From NCBI GenBank assembly GCA_963668245.2, contig OY764195.2, positions 1,302,001-1,366,000 of the forward strand: a stretch of DNA of 64,000 nucleotides. Reading direction: 5' to 3'. Below are positions 18,122-26,677 of the stretch, piece after piece. A program made the position numbers and the translations under genes. Position 1 is the stretch's first letter, and each line of letters opens with the position of its first letter. Origin of the DNA: Anoxybacterium sp963668245 (GTDB taxonomy: Bacteria; Bacillota; Clostridia; Peptostreptococcales; Anaerovoracaceae). The notes beneath the pieces are model-generated. The model saw nothing but the letters and a program-made list of their open reading frames with translations. It searched no databases and was not told the DNA's origin.

Positions 18122-18233
18122 TTGTGCCCTTGATATATATTTATCATGTGCACCGCGGCTTTTGAAAGAAAGTCGAGTACCGAGCAGCATATGGACGGCA
18201 TATGCAGATTTTCAATGGCGTTTAAAGCCATTG
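18122..18233 (+). promoter_or_regulatory. Structured rpsL-rpsG intercistronic region
   Basis: The 185-base gap holds three inverted repeats: TGATA/TATCA (about 18131-18145) within a GTGC/GCAC frame (18124-18152), GCATAT/ATATGC (18187-18192 and 18200-18205), and CAATGGC/GCCATTG (18213-18219 and 18227-18233). The last stem ends 14 bases before the AAGGAGGG ribosome binding site of rpsG. In E. coli, S7 binds this same intercistronic region to repress the operon, so an S7 site is plausible. Confidence 0.45.
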
Positions 18234-18261
18234 GAAATCCAATTGTAAGGAGGGAAGAGAA

Positions 18262-18732
18262 GTGCCAAGAAAAGGTAATGTACCAAAAAGAGAAGTGCTT
18301 CCTGATCCGGTTTATGGAAGTGTTGTTGTAGCAAAATTAATCAACAGCATTATGCTAGACGGAAAAAAGGGAGTTGCGCAGTCAATCGTATATGATGCGC
18401 TAGAAACAATTAAAAACAATACTGGAGGAGATCCTCTGGAAGTATTTGAAAAAGCAATGAACAATATCATGCCAGTGCTTGAAGTAAAAGCTCGCCGTGT
18501 TGGTGGAGCAAACTACCAAGTACCTATAGAAGTTCGGGCAGAAAGAAGACAGACATTAGGTATCAGATGGCTCACAAAATACACAAGACTTAGAGGCGAA
18601 AAAACGATGGCAGAACGTCTTGCGAAAGAGCTTATGGATGCGTCAAACAATACTGGTGCATCTGTTAAGAAAAAGGATGATACTCACAAAATGGCTGATG
18701 CAAACAGAGCGTTTGCACATTACAGGTGGTAA
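18262..18732 (+). CDS. rpsG: Ribosomal protein S7
   Basis: The primary assembly protein of the 30S head, 156 residues, with a GTG start 8-9 bases after AAGGAGGG. The signature DPVYGSVVVAKLINSIMLDG is at about 14-33 and KARRVGGANYQVPIEV at about 77-92. It sits between rpsL and fusA, the standard str order. Confidence 0.96.
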   Translation: MPRKGNVPKREVLPDPVYGSVVVAKLINSIMLDGKKGVAQSIVYDALETIKNNTGGDPLEVFEKAMNNIMPVLEVKARRVGGANYQVPIEVRAERRQTLGIRWLTKYTRLRGEKTMAERLAKELMDASNNTGASVKKKDDTHKMADANRAFAHYRW

Positions 18733-18786
18733 TTTTGTTCATGTTAAATCAGGTTATTCGAAAGAAGCAGAAAGGAGGTTTCTAGT

Positions 18787-20850
18787 ATGCCTAGACAATT
18801 CCCGCTTGAAAAAACAAGAAATATTGGTATTATGGCACATATAGATGCTGGAAAGACCACAACAACTGAGAGAATTTTGTTCTACACTGGTAAAACTCAT
18901 AAGCTTGGCGAAGTTCATGAAGGCGCAGCTACTATGGACTGGATGGAACAGGAGCAGGAGAGAGGTATCACTATTACCTCAGCTGCTACAACGGCGCAAT
19001 GGAAAGATACTAGAATTAATATCATTGACACACCAGGACACGTAGACTTTACCGTTGAAGTTGAAAGATCCCTACGCGTTCTAGACGGAGCAGTTACTGT
19101 TCTTTGCGCAAAAGGCGGTGTTGAACCTCAGTCTGAAACTGTATGGAGACAGGCTGAAAAATACGGAGTACCAAGAATGATATTTGTTAATAAAATGGAT
19201 ATCATGGGTGCAGACTTTTACCGTGTTGTGAATATGGTAAAAGATCGTCTGAAGGCAAATGCAGTACCAATTCAGTTGCCAATTGGAAAAGAAGATGTTT
19301 TCAAAGGTATCATTGATTTGGTAAACATGAAAGCTGAAATCTATAAAGACGATTTGGGAAAAGAAATTGAGACTGTAGATATTCCAGAAGACTTAAAAGC
19401 AGATGCAGAAGAGTGGCGACACAACCTAATGGAAGCTGTGGCAGAATCTGATGAAGAACTTTTAATGAAGTATCTGGATGGAGAAGAGCTTTCAGTTTCA
19501 GAAATTAAAGCGGCAGTTAGAGCAATGACTATCGAAGGAAAAATGATTCCTGTTATTTGTGGTTCGGCATATAAAAATAAAGGCGTTCAGATGCTTCTGG
19601 ATGCAGTTATTGATTATCTGCCATCTCCAATTGATATTCCTGCAATCAAAGGTGTTCTTCCAGACAGCGAAGTTGTAGAAGAAAGACCTGCAGATGACAA
19701 AGGTCCGTTTTCTGCGCTTGCATTTAAAATCATGGCAGACCCATTCGTTGGTAAGCTTGCGTTTTTCCGAGTTTATTCTGGTAGCTTAAGCTCTGGATCC
19801 TATGTATATAACTCTACAAAGGATAAGAAAGAAAGAATCGGAAGAATTCTTCAGATGCATGCAAATAGAAGAGAAGAAATCGAAGTGGTTTATTCTGGCG
19901 ATATTGCTGCTGCTGTAGGATTGAAAGATACAACAACTGGAGATACTCTTTGTGATGAAAAGAACGCAATCATTCTTGAGTCTATGGAGTTTCCGGACCC
20001 AGTAATTGAAATTGCAATTGAGCCAAAAACAAAGGCAGGTCAAGAAAAAATGGGTATGGCTTTAGCGAAGCTCGCTGAAGAAGATCCAACATTTAAAACA
20101 TATACAAACGAAGAAACTGGACAAACGATTATCGCTGGAATGGGTGAACTTCACCTAGAAATCATCGTTGATAGACTGCTCAGAGAATTCAAAGTAGAAG
20201 CCAATGTTGGTAAGCCACAAGTTTCTTATAAAGAAACGATTTCTGGCAATGCTGATGTGGATCACAAATACGCAAAACAGTCTGGTGGACGAGGACAGTA
20301 CGGTCACGTTAAGATTAGAATTGCTCCAAGAGAGCCAGGCGCAGGATATGAATTCAAGAATGCAATCGTTGGTGGTGCGATTCCAAAAGAATACATCGGC
20401 AAGATTGATGAAGGTATCCGTGAAGCAATGCAAAATGGTCCTCTTGCAGGTTATCAGGTTGTTGACGTTGGTGTTGAATTGTATGATGGTTCTTACCATG
20501 AAGTTGACTCATCTGAAATGGCGTTTAAAATTGCGGCATCTATGGCGTTCAGAGAAGCTGCGAAAAAAGCAAAACCTGTGCTACTAGAACCGATTTTCAA
20601 AATCGAAGTTACAGTTCCAGAAGATTATATGGGAGATGTAATTGGAGATATCAGTTCCAGAAGAGGCAGAATCGAAGGGACGGACATGCACTCTGGTGCT
20701 GTTGCAGTTAGAGGGTTTGTACCTCTTTCTGAAATGTTCGGTTATGCAACAGACTTAAGATCCAGAACACAAGGACGAGGTGTGTATGTTATGCAGTTCG
20801 ACCATTTCGAAAAGATGCCTGACAGCTTATTAGAAAAGATAGGTAAATAA
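18787..20850 (+). CDS. fusA: Elongation factor G
   Basis: The 687-residue translocase GTPase. The G1 motif is AHIDAGKTTTTERIL (about 17-31), G3 is DTPGHVDF (about 80-87) and G4 is NKMD (about 134-137). Domain IV with the GGRGQYGHVKI segment and the C-terminal SEMFGYATDLRS are complete, indicating a canonical EF-G rather than a ribosome-protection or RRF2-type paralogue. The start follows AAAGGAGG by 9 bases. tuf follows after 33 bases. Confidence 0.97.
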   Translation: MPRQFPLEKTRNIGIMAHIDAGKTTTTERILFYTGKTHKLGEVHEGAATMDWMEQEQERGITITSAATTAQWKDTRINIIDTPGHVDFTVEVERSLRVLDGAVTVLCAKGGVEPQSETVWRQAEKYGVPRMIFVNKMDIMGADFYRVVNMVKDRLKANAVPIQLPIGKEDVFKGIIDLVNMKAEIYKDDLGKEIETVDIPEDLKADAEEWRHNLMEAVAESDEELLMKYLDGEELSVSEIKAAVRAMTIEGKMIPVICGSAYKNKGVQMLLDAVIDYLPSPIDIPAIKGVLPDSEVVEERPADDKGPFSALAFKIMADPFVGKLAFFRVYSGSLSSGSYVYNSTKDKKERIGRILQMHANRREEIEVVYSGDIAAAVGLKDTTTGDTLCDEKNAIILESMEFPDPVIEIAIEPKTKAGQEKMGMALAKLAEEDPTFKTYTNEETGQTIIAGMGELHLEIIVDRLLREFKVEANVGKPQVSYKETISGNADVDHKYAKQSGGRGQYGHVKIRIAPREPGAGYEFKNAIVGGAIPKEYIGKIDEGIREAMQNGPLAGYQVVDVGVELYDGSYHEVDSSEMAFKIAASMAFREAAKKAKPVLLEPIFKIEVTVPEDYMGDVIGDISSRRGRIEGTDMHSGAVAVRGFVPLSEMFGYATDLRSRTQGRGVYVMQFDHFEKMPDSLLEKIGK

Positions 20851-20883
20851 CGAAATATAAAATTTTTATGGAGGATTACAAAA

Positions 20884-22077
20884 ATGGCAAAAGCTAAATT
20901 TGAGAGAAACAAGCCCCATGTAAATATCGGGACAATTGGTCACGTAGACCATGGTAAGACAACATTGACAGCAGCAATCACAAAGACATTATTCCAAAGA
21001 TACGGACTTGGACAGATGGTAGCATTCGACCAGATCGATAAAGCACCAGAAGAAAGAGAAAGAGGAATCACAATTGCTACAGCGCACGTAGAGTATGAAA
21101 CACCAAACAGACACTATGCGCACGTAGACTGCCCGGGACATGCTGACTATGTAAAGAACATGATTACAGGAGCAGCACAGATGGACGGAGCGATTCTTGT
21201 AGTAGCAGCAACAGATGGTCCAATGCCACAGACAAGAGAGCATATCTTGCTTTCAAGACAGGTAGGAGTACCATATATCCTGGTATTCTTAAACAAATGT
21301 GACATGGTAGATGACGACGAACTACTAGACCTAGTAGAAATGGAAGTAAGAGAATTGCTAGACATGTACGAATTCCCAGGAGATGATACACCAATCATCA
21401 GAGGATCTGCATTGGAAGCATTAAACAATCCAGAAGGCCCATGGGGAGATAAGATAGTAGAACTGTTTGATGCAGTAGATACATACATTCCAGAGCCAGA
21501 AAGAGCAACAGACAAACCATTCTTGATGCCAGTAGAAGATGTATTCTCTATCACAGGAAGAGGAACAGTAGCAACAGGAAGAGTCGAAAGAGGAATCCTG
21601 ACAGTATCTGACGAAGTAGAAATCGTAGGAATCGCAGAAGCGTCAAGAAAAGTAGTCGTAACAGGCGTAGAAATGTTCAGAAAGCTTCTAGATCAAGCTC
21701 AAGCAGGAGACAATATTGGAGCACTTCTTAGAGGTGTGCAAAGAACAGACATCGAAAGAGGTCAGGTACTTGCAAAACCAGGAAGCATTCACCCGCACAC
21801 AAAGTTTTCTTCCCAGGTATACGTACTGAAGAAGGAAGAAGGCGGAAGACATACACCGTTCTTTAACGGATATAGACCACAGTTCTATTTCAGAACAACA
21901 GACATCACAGGAAGCCTGAACTTACCAGAAGGCGTAGAAATGTGTATGCCTGGAGATGACATTCAGATGACAATTGAACTAATCAACCCAATTGCGATCG
22001 AAGAAGGATTAAGATTCGCGATCAGAGAAGGTGGAAGAACAGTTGGAGCTGGAGTTGTAACAAAAATCATTGAGTAA
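20884..22077 (+). CDS. tuf: Elongation factor Tu
   Basis: The 397-residue aminoacyl-tRNA carrier GTPase. GHVDHGKTTL is at about 19-28, DCPGHADYVKNM at about 81-92 and NKCDM at about 136-140; domains 2 and 3 are full length. The gene uses codons ending in A, such as GTA, ACA, CCA and GCA, more strictly than fusA, as expected of the most highly expressed gene. It ends the str group at a strong terminator. Confidence 0.97.
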   Translation: MAKAKFERNKPHVNIGTIGHVDHGKTTLTAAITKTLFQRYGLGQMVAFDQIDKAPEERERGITIATAHVEYETPNRHYAHVDCPGHADYVKNMITGAAQMDGAILVVAATDGPMPQTREHILLSRQVGVPYILVFLNKCDMVDDDELLDLVEMEVRELLDMYEFPGDDTPIIRGSALEALNNPEGPWGDKIVELFDAVDTYIPEPERATDKPFLMPVEDVFSITGRGTVATGRVERGILTVSDEVEIVGIAEASRKVVVTGVEMFRKLLDQAQAGDNIGALLRGVQRTDIERGQVLAKPGSIHPHTKFSSQVYVLKKEEGGRHTPFFNGYRPQFYFRTTDITGSLNLPEGVEMCMPGDDIQMTIELINPIAIEEGLRFAIREGGRTVGAGVVTKIIE

Positions 22078-22110
22078 TTAGTGATAAAACGATAGCAAAC
22101 AAAAACAAAG

Positions 22111-22139
22111 AAAAGACCCGATTTTACGGGTCTTTTTTG
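22111..22139 (+). terminator. Terminator after tuf
   Basis: AAGACCCG (22113-22120) pairs with CGGGTCTT (22127-22134) around a 6-base loop and is followed by a T-run. It ends the str operon ahead of an AT-rich spacer (22140-22325) in which I see no clear gene. Confidence 0.92.
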
Positions 22140-22325
22140 TTTAATGACTACATATTAGTGGTAGATAAACCTTAATATTTAAAAACCAAGAACTTAGAGT
22201 TTATTTTTCATTGGTAAAATAACAAAAGAATCATTTAAAAAAAAGTAAAACAATGATAATATAGAGGATATACAAAATAGAAATATGATAAGAAGTATAT
22301 GAAAAAATAATGGAAAAGGAGCCAT

Positions 22326-22964
22326 ATGATGCAGAACATCAAAAAGGCAAGTCAGTTAAAAATAACAACTGTGATGAAAAATATGGAAAAACGCGGCTTT
22401 CAGAGTCATTATTGTGAAACAAAAGAAGATGCTGCCAAAATGGCATTATCTTTGATTCAGGACAATCAGCTTGTGTCGTGGGGTGGTTCAGCTACGATAA
22501 ATCAATTAGGGATAAAAGACGCGTTAAAAGAAAGAACTGTAACCATAATTGATCCATATGCCACAAATGACCTTCTAGAGTCAACAGAAAGGAAACGTCA
22601 ATCGTTGTTAGCTGATGTTTTTCTGATGAGTTCCAATGCGGTTACCATGGAAGGCGAACTGGTAAATATTGACGGCACAAGTAATCGGGTTGCAGCGCTA
22701 TGCTTTGGACCGCGAAAAGTTATTGTGATTATTGGTTCCAATAAAATTGTTGCTACTCGTGAAGACGCATTGTCAAGAGCTGAGGAATCCGCGGCGATTC
22801 CAAATGCGGTGAGACTGAATAGAAATACGCCATGCACTGTAACTGGATTTTGTAGCCATTGCCTTTCAAAGGATTGCATTTGTTGTAATGTTGTTATGAC
22901 ACGATATTGCAGTACTCCCGGAAGAATAGAAGTGATTTTTGTAAATGATTCCCTTGGGTTCTAA
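22326..22964 (+). CDS. LUD-domain protein (LutC/YkgG-like, DUF162)
   Basis: A 212-residue single-domain LUD protein. The fold signatures SWGGSATINQLGI (about 57-69), DVFLMSSNAVTMEGELVNIDG (about 98-118) and the GPRKVIVIIGSNKIV segment are typical. The C-terminal part has a Cys cluster (TGFCSHCLSKDCICC) as in standalone LUD proteins, which may bind a metal. LUD proteins relate to lactate oxidation, but no lutA or lutB gene is next to this one, so the substrate is unknown. Two adjacent ATGs (22326 and 22329) are possible; AGGAG at 22317-22321 fits the second slightly better. It interrupts the usual tuf-rpsJ junction. Confidence 0.8.
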   Translation: MMQNIKKASQLKITTVMKNMEKRGFQSHYCETKEDAAKMALSLIQDNQLVSWGGSATINQLGIKDALKERTVTIIDPYATNDLLESTERKRQSLLADVFLMSSNAVTMEGELVNIDGTSNRVAALCFGPRKVIVIIGSNKIVATREDALSRAEESAAIPNAVRLNRNTPCTVTGFCSHCLSKDCICCNVVMTRYCSTPGRIEVIFVNDSLGF

Positions 22965-23002
22965 TTCGCATGATTCAATATGTAGTAAAGTAGGTGTGAT
23001 TT

Positions 23003-23866
23003 ATGAAAGAAATTAAAATTGTTATTGTTGACGATTCACCGTTTTCTGTGGGTATGATAAGTAATATACTAACAGAAAACGGATTTTCTGTGGTAGGAAG
23101 TGCAAATTCACTACAAGAAGCAGAAACTGTTGTAACGGAACAAAATCCGGATGTAGTTACTATGGATATGACTATGCCAGGAGGCGATGGAATTGACGCG
23201 ACAAGAGCAATTCATAAAATAAATCCAAATATTAAAGTGATAATTGTTAGTTCGATGATGGATGATGAAATTGTAAGAAAAGCAAAAAGAGCCAACGTTT
23301 CGGGGTATCTTCAAAAGCCAGTTGATGGCGAAGAACTTGCTCTTGCCATCAATCGAATTATGGCCGACGAGCAACTTTTTGTTGAACTAGAAACAATCTA
23401 TTACACGGTATTTAAGGAAGCTTTTAATGATACATGTAATAAGTTCTTTAAGTCTGTACCCACATATAAAGATGAGAAAACATCAAACGATGAACGTAAT
23501 TCTGACGGTTTTTCTGTTGTTTTAGGAATTAGCGGAAAGTATGGCGGCAGGATGCTTCTTGATATGTCAGCAGAAACAGCAGAATCAATTGGTGGTTTTC
23601 TTTTTGGACAAAACGAGCTCAGCAAAGAGCAAGTTGTGAATGCAATCTCGGAAGTGGCAAATATTATTGCCGGAAATGCATGCTCGTTAATCAATAAAAC
23701 AAATATGCTATTTGGATTTCGTGTAGCTCCACCAACAGTTGTATATGGCGAATCTATTATGATTTCAAAATCCGAATTGGACTCCGTATCATCGGTAGTC
23801 GCTGAGACCAAATTTGGTGAAGTATATATGAATATTGGATTTAGTAGGAGTGAAGGCCATGAATAG
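23003..23866 (+). CDS. Response regulator: receiver domain fused to a CheX/CheC-type domain
   Basis: Residues 1-120 are a CheY-like receiver with an Asp pair at 10-11, phospho-acceptor Asp55 (MDMTMPG) and Lys105 (QKPVD). Residues about 165-287 resemble the CheC/CheX/FliY phosphatase fold, with the ExxN signature in SEVANIIAGNA and a Pro about 20 residues later (RVAPP). This suggests a protein that can dephosphorylate a receiver, perhaps its own or a partner's. It overlaps the next gene, which is a lone CheX-like protein, by 8 bases. No chemotaxis kinase is in view. Confidence 0.85.
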   Translation: MKEIKIVIVDDSPFSVGMISNILTENGFSVVGSANSLQEAETVVTEQNPDVVTMDMTMPGGDGIDATRAIHKINPNIKVIIVSSMMDDEIVRKAKRANVSGYLQKPVDGEELALAINRIMADEQLFVELETIYYTVFKEAFNDTCNKFFKSVPTYKDEKTSNDERNSDGFSVVLGISGKYGGRMLLDMSAETAESIGGFLFGQNELSKEQVVNAISEVANIIAGNACSLINKTNMLFGFRVAPPTVVYGESIMISKSELDSVSSVVAETKFGEVYMNIGFSRSEGHE

Positions 23867-24326
23867 AGACCATATTGACGCATTTTCTGGTGCGGTGATG
23901 AACGTCCTGCCGCAGCTTGGAATTGAAGATGTACAGGTAGTAGGTGAAAAAGAGTTTGGAAAGAATATTGACACCTCGGGGGTTGTGTGTATTGTCGGTA
24001 TTATAGGAGACTTAACTGGGAATGCTATTTTTTCCATGACGGAGGATGGTGCGAAGGGTATTGCTTCTATGATGATGGGCGGAATGGAAGTAACTGAATT
24101 TGATGAGCTTACTCAAAGCGCAATTTCCGAACTAAGCAATATGCTTGCTGCAAATGCGTGCATTGGGCTGTCTGAACTGGGGAAAACTGTAGATATTTCT
24201 ACACCGACTATGATGCAGGGTATTTTTACCTTGTGCGGAAGTTACGATAAAGTAGTTTGTGTGGAAATGACAATACAAGGATTACCCTTTTCCGTGAATT
24301 TATCTTTAGAAGAAAAACGTAAATAA
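23859..24326 (+). CDS. CheX-like CheY-P phosphatase family protein
   Basis: I chose the ATG at 23859, which overlaps the upstream stop (ATGAATAG) and follows GGAGTGAAGG, giving 155 residues; the frame is open further upstream at 23835 but without a ribosome binding site. The CheC/CheX phosphatase pattern is clear: SAISELSN with ExxN and a Pro 22 residues later in ISTPTMMQG. The family dephosphorylates CheY-type receivers. The overlap with the receiver-CheX gene implies one translation unit and a shared circuit. CheX and CheC subfamilies are hard to separate by eye. Confidence 0.82.
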   Translation: MNRDHIDAFSGAVMNVLPQLGIEDVQVVGEKEFGKNIDTSGVVCIVGIIGDLTGNAIFSMTEDGAKGIASMMMGGMEVTEFDELTQSAISELSNMLAANACIGLSELGKTVDISTPTMMQGIFTLCGSYDKVVCVEMTIQGLPFSVNLSLEEKRK

Positions 24327-24370
24327 AAGGTCGTTGATTATGTGTCAACGAGTCAAAAAATAATCGATTT

Positions 24371-24439
24371 ACCACTTCAGAGTTGAAATCCCAATGAATA
24401 AGCTTGATTGGGAAAGTAGATATACTGAGGTGGTTTTTA
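24371..24439 (+). terminator. Long stem-loop terminator after the CheX gene
   Basis: ACCACTTCAG (24371-24380) pairs with CTGAGGTGGT (24425-24434), with one G-T pair, and an inner CCCAAT/ATTGGG stem (24390-24395 and 24407-24412) continues the fold. A run of T residues follows, so it works as an intrinsic terminator. A separate hairpin TCGTTGA/TCAACGA lies just upstream at 24331-24351. Confidence 0.7.
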
Positions 24440-24585
24440 CGATTAAGATGCAAAAAAGAGAACGAAATGGCGTGCGGATTCCGAAAACTGCACACCCCGA
24501 TGCGTGTACAGATATCACCAGCCAAAAGCGTTGAAATTGTCAGAAAAATGTCGTAAAAAAACAAGTGATTTTTTTTAAAAAACTC
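24440..24585. other. Non-coding spacer upstream of the S10 promoter
   Basis: No gene is apparent between the terminator and the S10 promoter. The only visible structure is a short GTGC/GCAC repeat near 24473-24492 and A/T-rich runs before the promoter. Confidence 0.5.
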
Positions 24586-24614
24586 TTGCATTACGAAGCA
24601 AATTATAATATACT
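24586..24614 (+). promoter_or_regulatory. Promoter of the S10-spc-alpha superoperon
   Basis: TTGCAT (24586-24591) and TATACT (24609-24614) are 17 bases apart. A TATAAT at 24604-24609 overlaps but lacks a spaced -35. The start of transcription would be near 24621, leaving a leader of about 320 bases before rpsJ. Confidence 0.6.
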
Positions 24615-24620
24615 ACAAAA

Positions 24621-24940
24621 GCTTGCTAATACTAGCTTGCCTTATTTATGATAAATAAGTAGGCAAACTGATGCGTTGAAATCACAAATATTCATTGTTG
24701 ATTTTCCTCGCAAAAGGCGATGAAGCAGGAAGTTGCTGAGCTATCAGGTAATTTCTGCAGAGAATTGTCCGTTCTAGAAACGGGCGAAGGGATTCTCGTG
24801 CTTTTTGTTTTGTGTAAAAAAATATGATACACACGGCAGCGTGTACTGGGTAAGCAAATTCTGAGTTACGTGAAAAGCACTGGGAAAGAACCCCTCGTAC
24901 AGCATAGCGAAAACGTACGGAAATTAAGGAGGAAAAAAGA
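24621..24940 (+). promoter_or_regulatory. Long structured leader of the S10 operon with an attenuator-like hairpin
   Basis: Three structures are visible. The first is TTGCC plus TTATTTA pairing with TAAATAA plus GGCAA (24637-24666). The second is a two-part stem, GAGAAT/ATTCTC (24760-24765 and 24792-24797) enclosing GTCCGTT/AACGGGC (24767-24773 and 24779-24785), followed by GTGC and T-rich sequence (24802-24811), which resembles a terminator. The third is a weak CGTAC/GTACG stem near the ribosome binding site. The layout suggests attenuation, perhaps by a ribosomal protein such as L4, as in E. coli; I could not recognise a known family. Confidence 0.5.
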
Positions 24941-25252
24941 ATGAGCGAACAACAAAAAATCAGAATCAAGCTGAAGGCTTACGATCACAAAACGTTAGAT
25001 CAGTCCGCAGCAAAAATCGTAGACACTGCGAAGAAAACAGGTGCAGATGTTTCTGGTCCGATTCCACTACCAACAGAAAAGCAGGTTATCACAATCTTAA
25101 GAGCGGTTCACAAGTATAAGGACAGCAGAGAGCAGTTTGAGCAAAGAACACACAAAAGATTGATTGACATCTCAAATACTACACCAAAAACTGTAGATGC
25201 GTTGATGAAGCTTGACTTACCAGCTGGAGTGGATATCGAAATCAAACTATAA
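24941..25252 (+). CDS. rpsJ: Ribosomal protein S10 (NusE)
   Basis: The 103-residue 30S head protein, which also acts as NusE in antitermination with NusB and can contact NusG. IRIKLKAYDHKTLDQSA at the start and GPIPLPTEKQVITILR in the middle match the family. The ATG follows AAGGAGG by 9 bases. It leads the S10 series and is separated from rplC by a folded 137-base gap. Confidence 0.97.
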   Translation: MSEQQKIRIKLKAYDHKTLDQSAAKIVDTAKKTGADVSGPIPLPTEKQVITILRAVHKYKDSREQFEQRTHKRLIDISNTTPKTVDALMKLDLPAGVDIEIKL

Positions 25253-25322
25253 CGAAGGCGCCGCTTTGTTAGAAGGACTAGGCAGAAAGAGAATGCAAAG
25301 AAACCTTTTGGCAGATGCGTTA

Positions 25323-25363
25323 TAAGGGAACTCCCCTTAGTATGATTGTTCACAAGAACAATC
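25323..25363 (+). promoter_or_regulatory. Paired hairpins between rpsJ and rplC
   Basis: TAAGGG/CCCTTA (25323-25328 and 25334-25339) and a perfect 8 bp stem GATTGTTC/GAACAATC with an ACAA loop (25344-25363) lie within the 137-base gap, which is long for a superoperon whose other gaps are mostly 15-30 bases. They could mark RNA processing or regulation of rplC-rplD. Confidence 0.45.
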
Positions 25364-25389
25364 CGCTGTAAGAATTTAGGAGGAATAAA

Positions 25390-26025
25390 ATGAAGACAAT
25401 CTTAGGAAAAAAAATCGGAATGACTCAGATTTTTTCCGAAAACGGAGAAGCAATTCCGGTAACTGTCATTGAAGCAGGACCGGCAGTTGTGACTCAAATC
25501 AAAACTGTTGAAACTGATGGATACAATGCAGTACAAATCGGTTACGGCGATGTAAAAGAGCAGAGAATGAACAAGCCGGAAAAGGGACATTTTGCAAAGT
25601 GGCAGGCTCCGCTTAAAAAACATTTGACCGAAATCAGATTGGGAGAAGGTGAAGCTTACGAGCCAAACCAGATCATTACTGTTGCAGATTTTGAAGTCGG
25701 TAAGAAACTGGATGTAACAGGTGTTTCGAAAGGAAAAGGAACCCAAGGTAACATCAAGAGACATGGACATCACAGAGGTCCTATGACTCACGGTTCAAAG
25801 CATAAGAGACTTGCTGGTGCATTGGCAGCAGGAACATACCCTTCCAGAGTATTCAAGGGAAATAAGGGTCCAGGACGAATGGGTCGCGACACAGTAACCG
25901 TTCAGAATGTTGTTCTTGTAAAGGTAATTGAGGACAGAAATCTGATGCTTGTAAAAGGCGCAGTGCCTGGAGCAAAAGGTGGATTACTCCGTATCCAATA
26001 TGCAGTTAAAGGTCAAGACAAATAG
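25390..26025 (+). CDS. rplC: Ribosomal protein L3
   Basis: Early-assembly 50S protein of 211 residues. The long loop reaching the peptidyl transferase centre is present (SKGKGTQGNIKRHGHHRGPM at about 114-133), and GRMGRDTVTVQN follows near 163. The start has a TTAGGAGG site 6-9 bases upstream. Next is rplD, 28 bases away. Confidence 0.97.
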   Translation: MKTILGKKIGMTQIFSENGEAIPVTVIEAGPAVVTQIKTVETDGYNAVQIGYGDVKEQRMNKPEKGHFAKWQAPLKKHLTEIRLGEGEAYEPNQIITVADFEVGKKLDVTGVSKGKGTQGNIKRHGHHRGPMTHGSKHKRLAGALAAGTYPSRVFKGNKGPGRMGRDTVTVQNVVLVKVIEDRNLMLVKGAVPGAKGGLLRIQYAVKGQDK

Positions 26026-26053
26026 ATAATGACTTCAGAAAGGAGGAAGTAAA

Positions 26054-26677
26054 ATGGCAAAAGTAACAATGCTAAACATGGCTGGAGCAGAAGCCGGAAG
26101 CATCGAATTAAAAGATGACATCTTTGGAATCGAAGTAAACCAATACGCTGTTCATGAAGTTGTCAAGAATTATTTGGCAAACCAGAGACAGGGTACACAA
26201 TCTGCTAAAACCAGAGCAGAAGTTAGAGGCGGTGGAAGAAAACCTTTCAGACAGAAGGGAACTGGTCGTCATAGACAGGGAAGCACAACAGATCCTTCTC
26301 AGGTTGGCGGTGGTGTTGTTTTCGCACCGAAACCAAGAGATTACAGATATTCAGTGCCTAAGAAATTAAAAAGACTCGCTATGAAGTCTGCATTATCCTC
26401 AAAGGTGGAGGAAAAAGAAATTATTGTACTGGATTCACTTTCCTTTGCAGAACCAAAGACAAAAGAAATGATCAAGGTACTTGCAAACGTAAAAGCAGCT
26501 AAAAAAGCACTGATCGTAATGGCGGAAAAAGATGAAAATGTAATCAAATCCGCAGCTAACATCCCAGGAGTTAGAACAAGTCTTGTGAGCACGATGAACG
26601 TATACGAAATCATTAATCACACAAGTTTCATCATTACGAAGGATGCTATTAATAAAATCGAGGAGGTGTATTCATAA
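26054..26677 (+). CDS. rplD: Ribosomal protein L4
   Basis: A 207-residue exit-tunnel protein that in E. coli also represses the S10 operon. The tunnel loop reads RGGGRKPFRQKGTGRHRQGS at about 56-75. The ATG follows AGGAGG by 6-8 bases. Its stop overlaps the rplW start by one base (TAATG), which indicates coupling. Confidence 0.97.
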   Translation: MAKVTMLNMAGAEAGSIELKDDIFGIEVNQYAVHEVVKNYLANQRQGTQSAKTRAEVRGGGRKPFRQKGTGRHRQGSTTDPSQVGGGVVFAPKPRDYRYSVPKKLKRLAMKSALSSKVEEKEIIVLDSLSFAEPKTKEMIKVLANVKAAKKALIVMAEKDENVIKSAANIPGVRTSLVSTMNVYEIINHTSFIITKDAINKIEEVYS

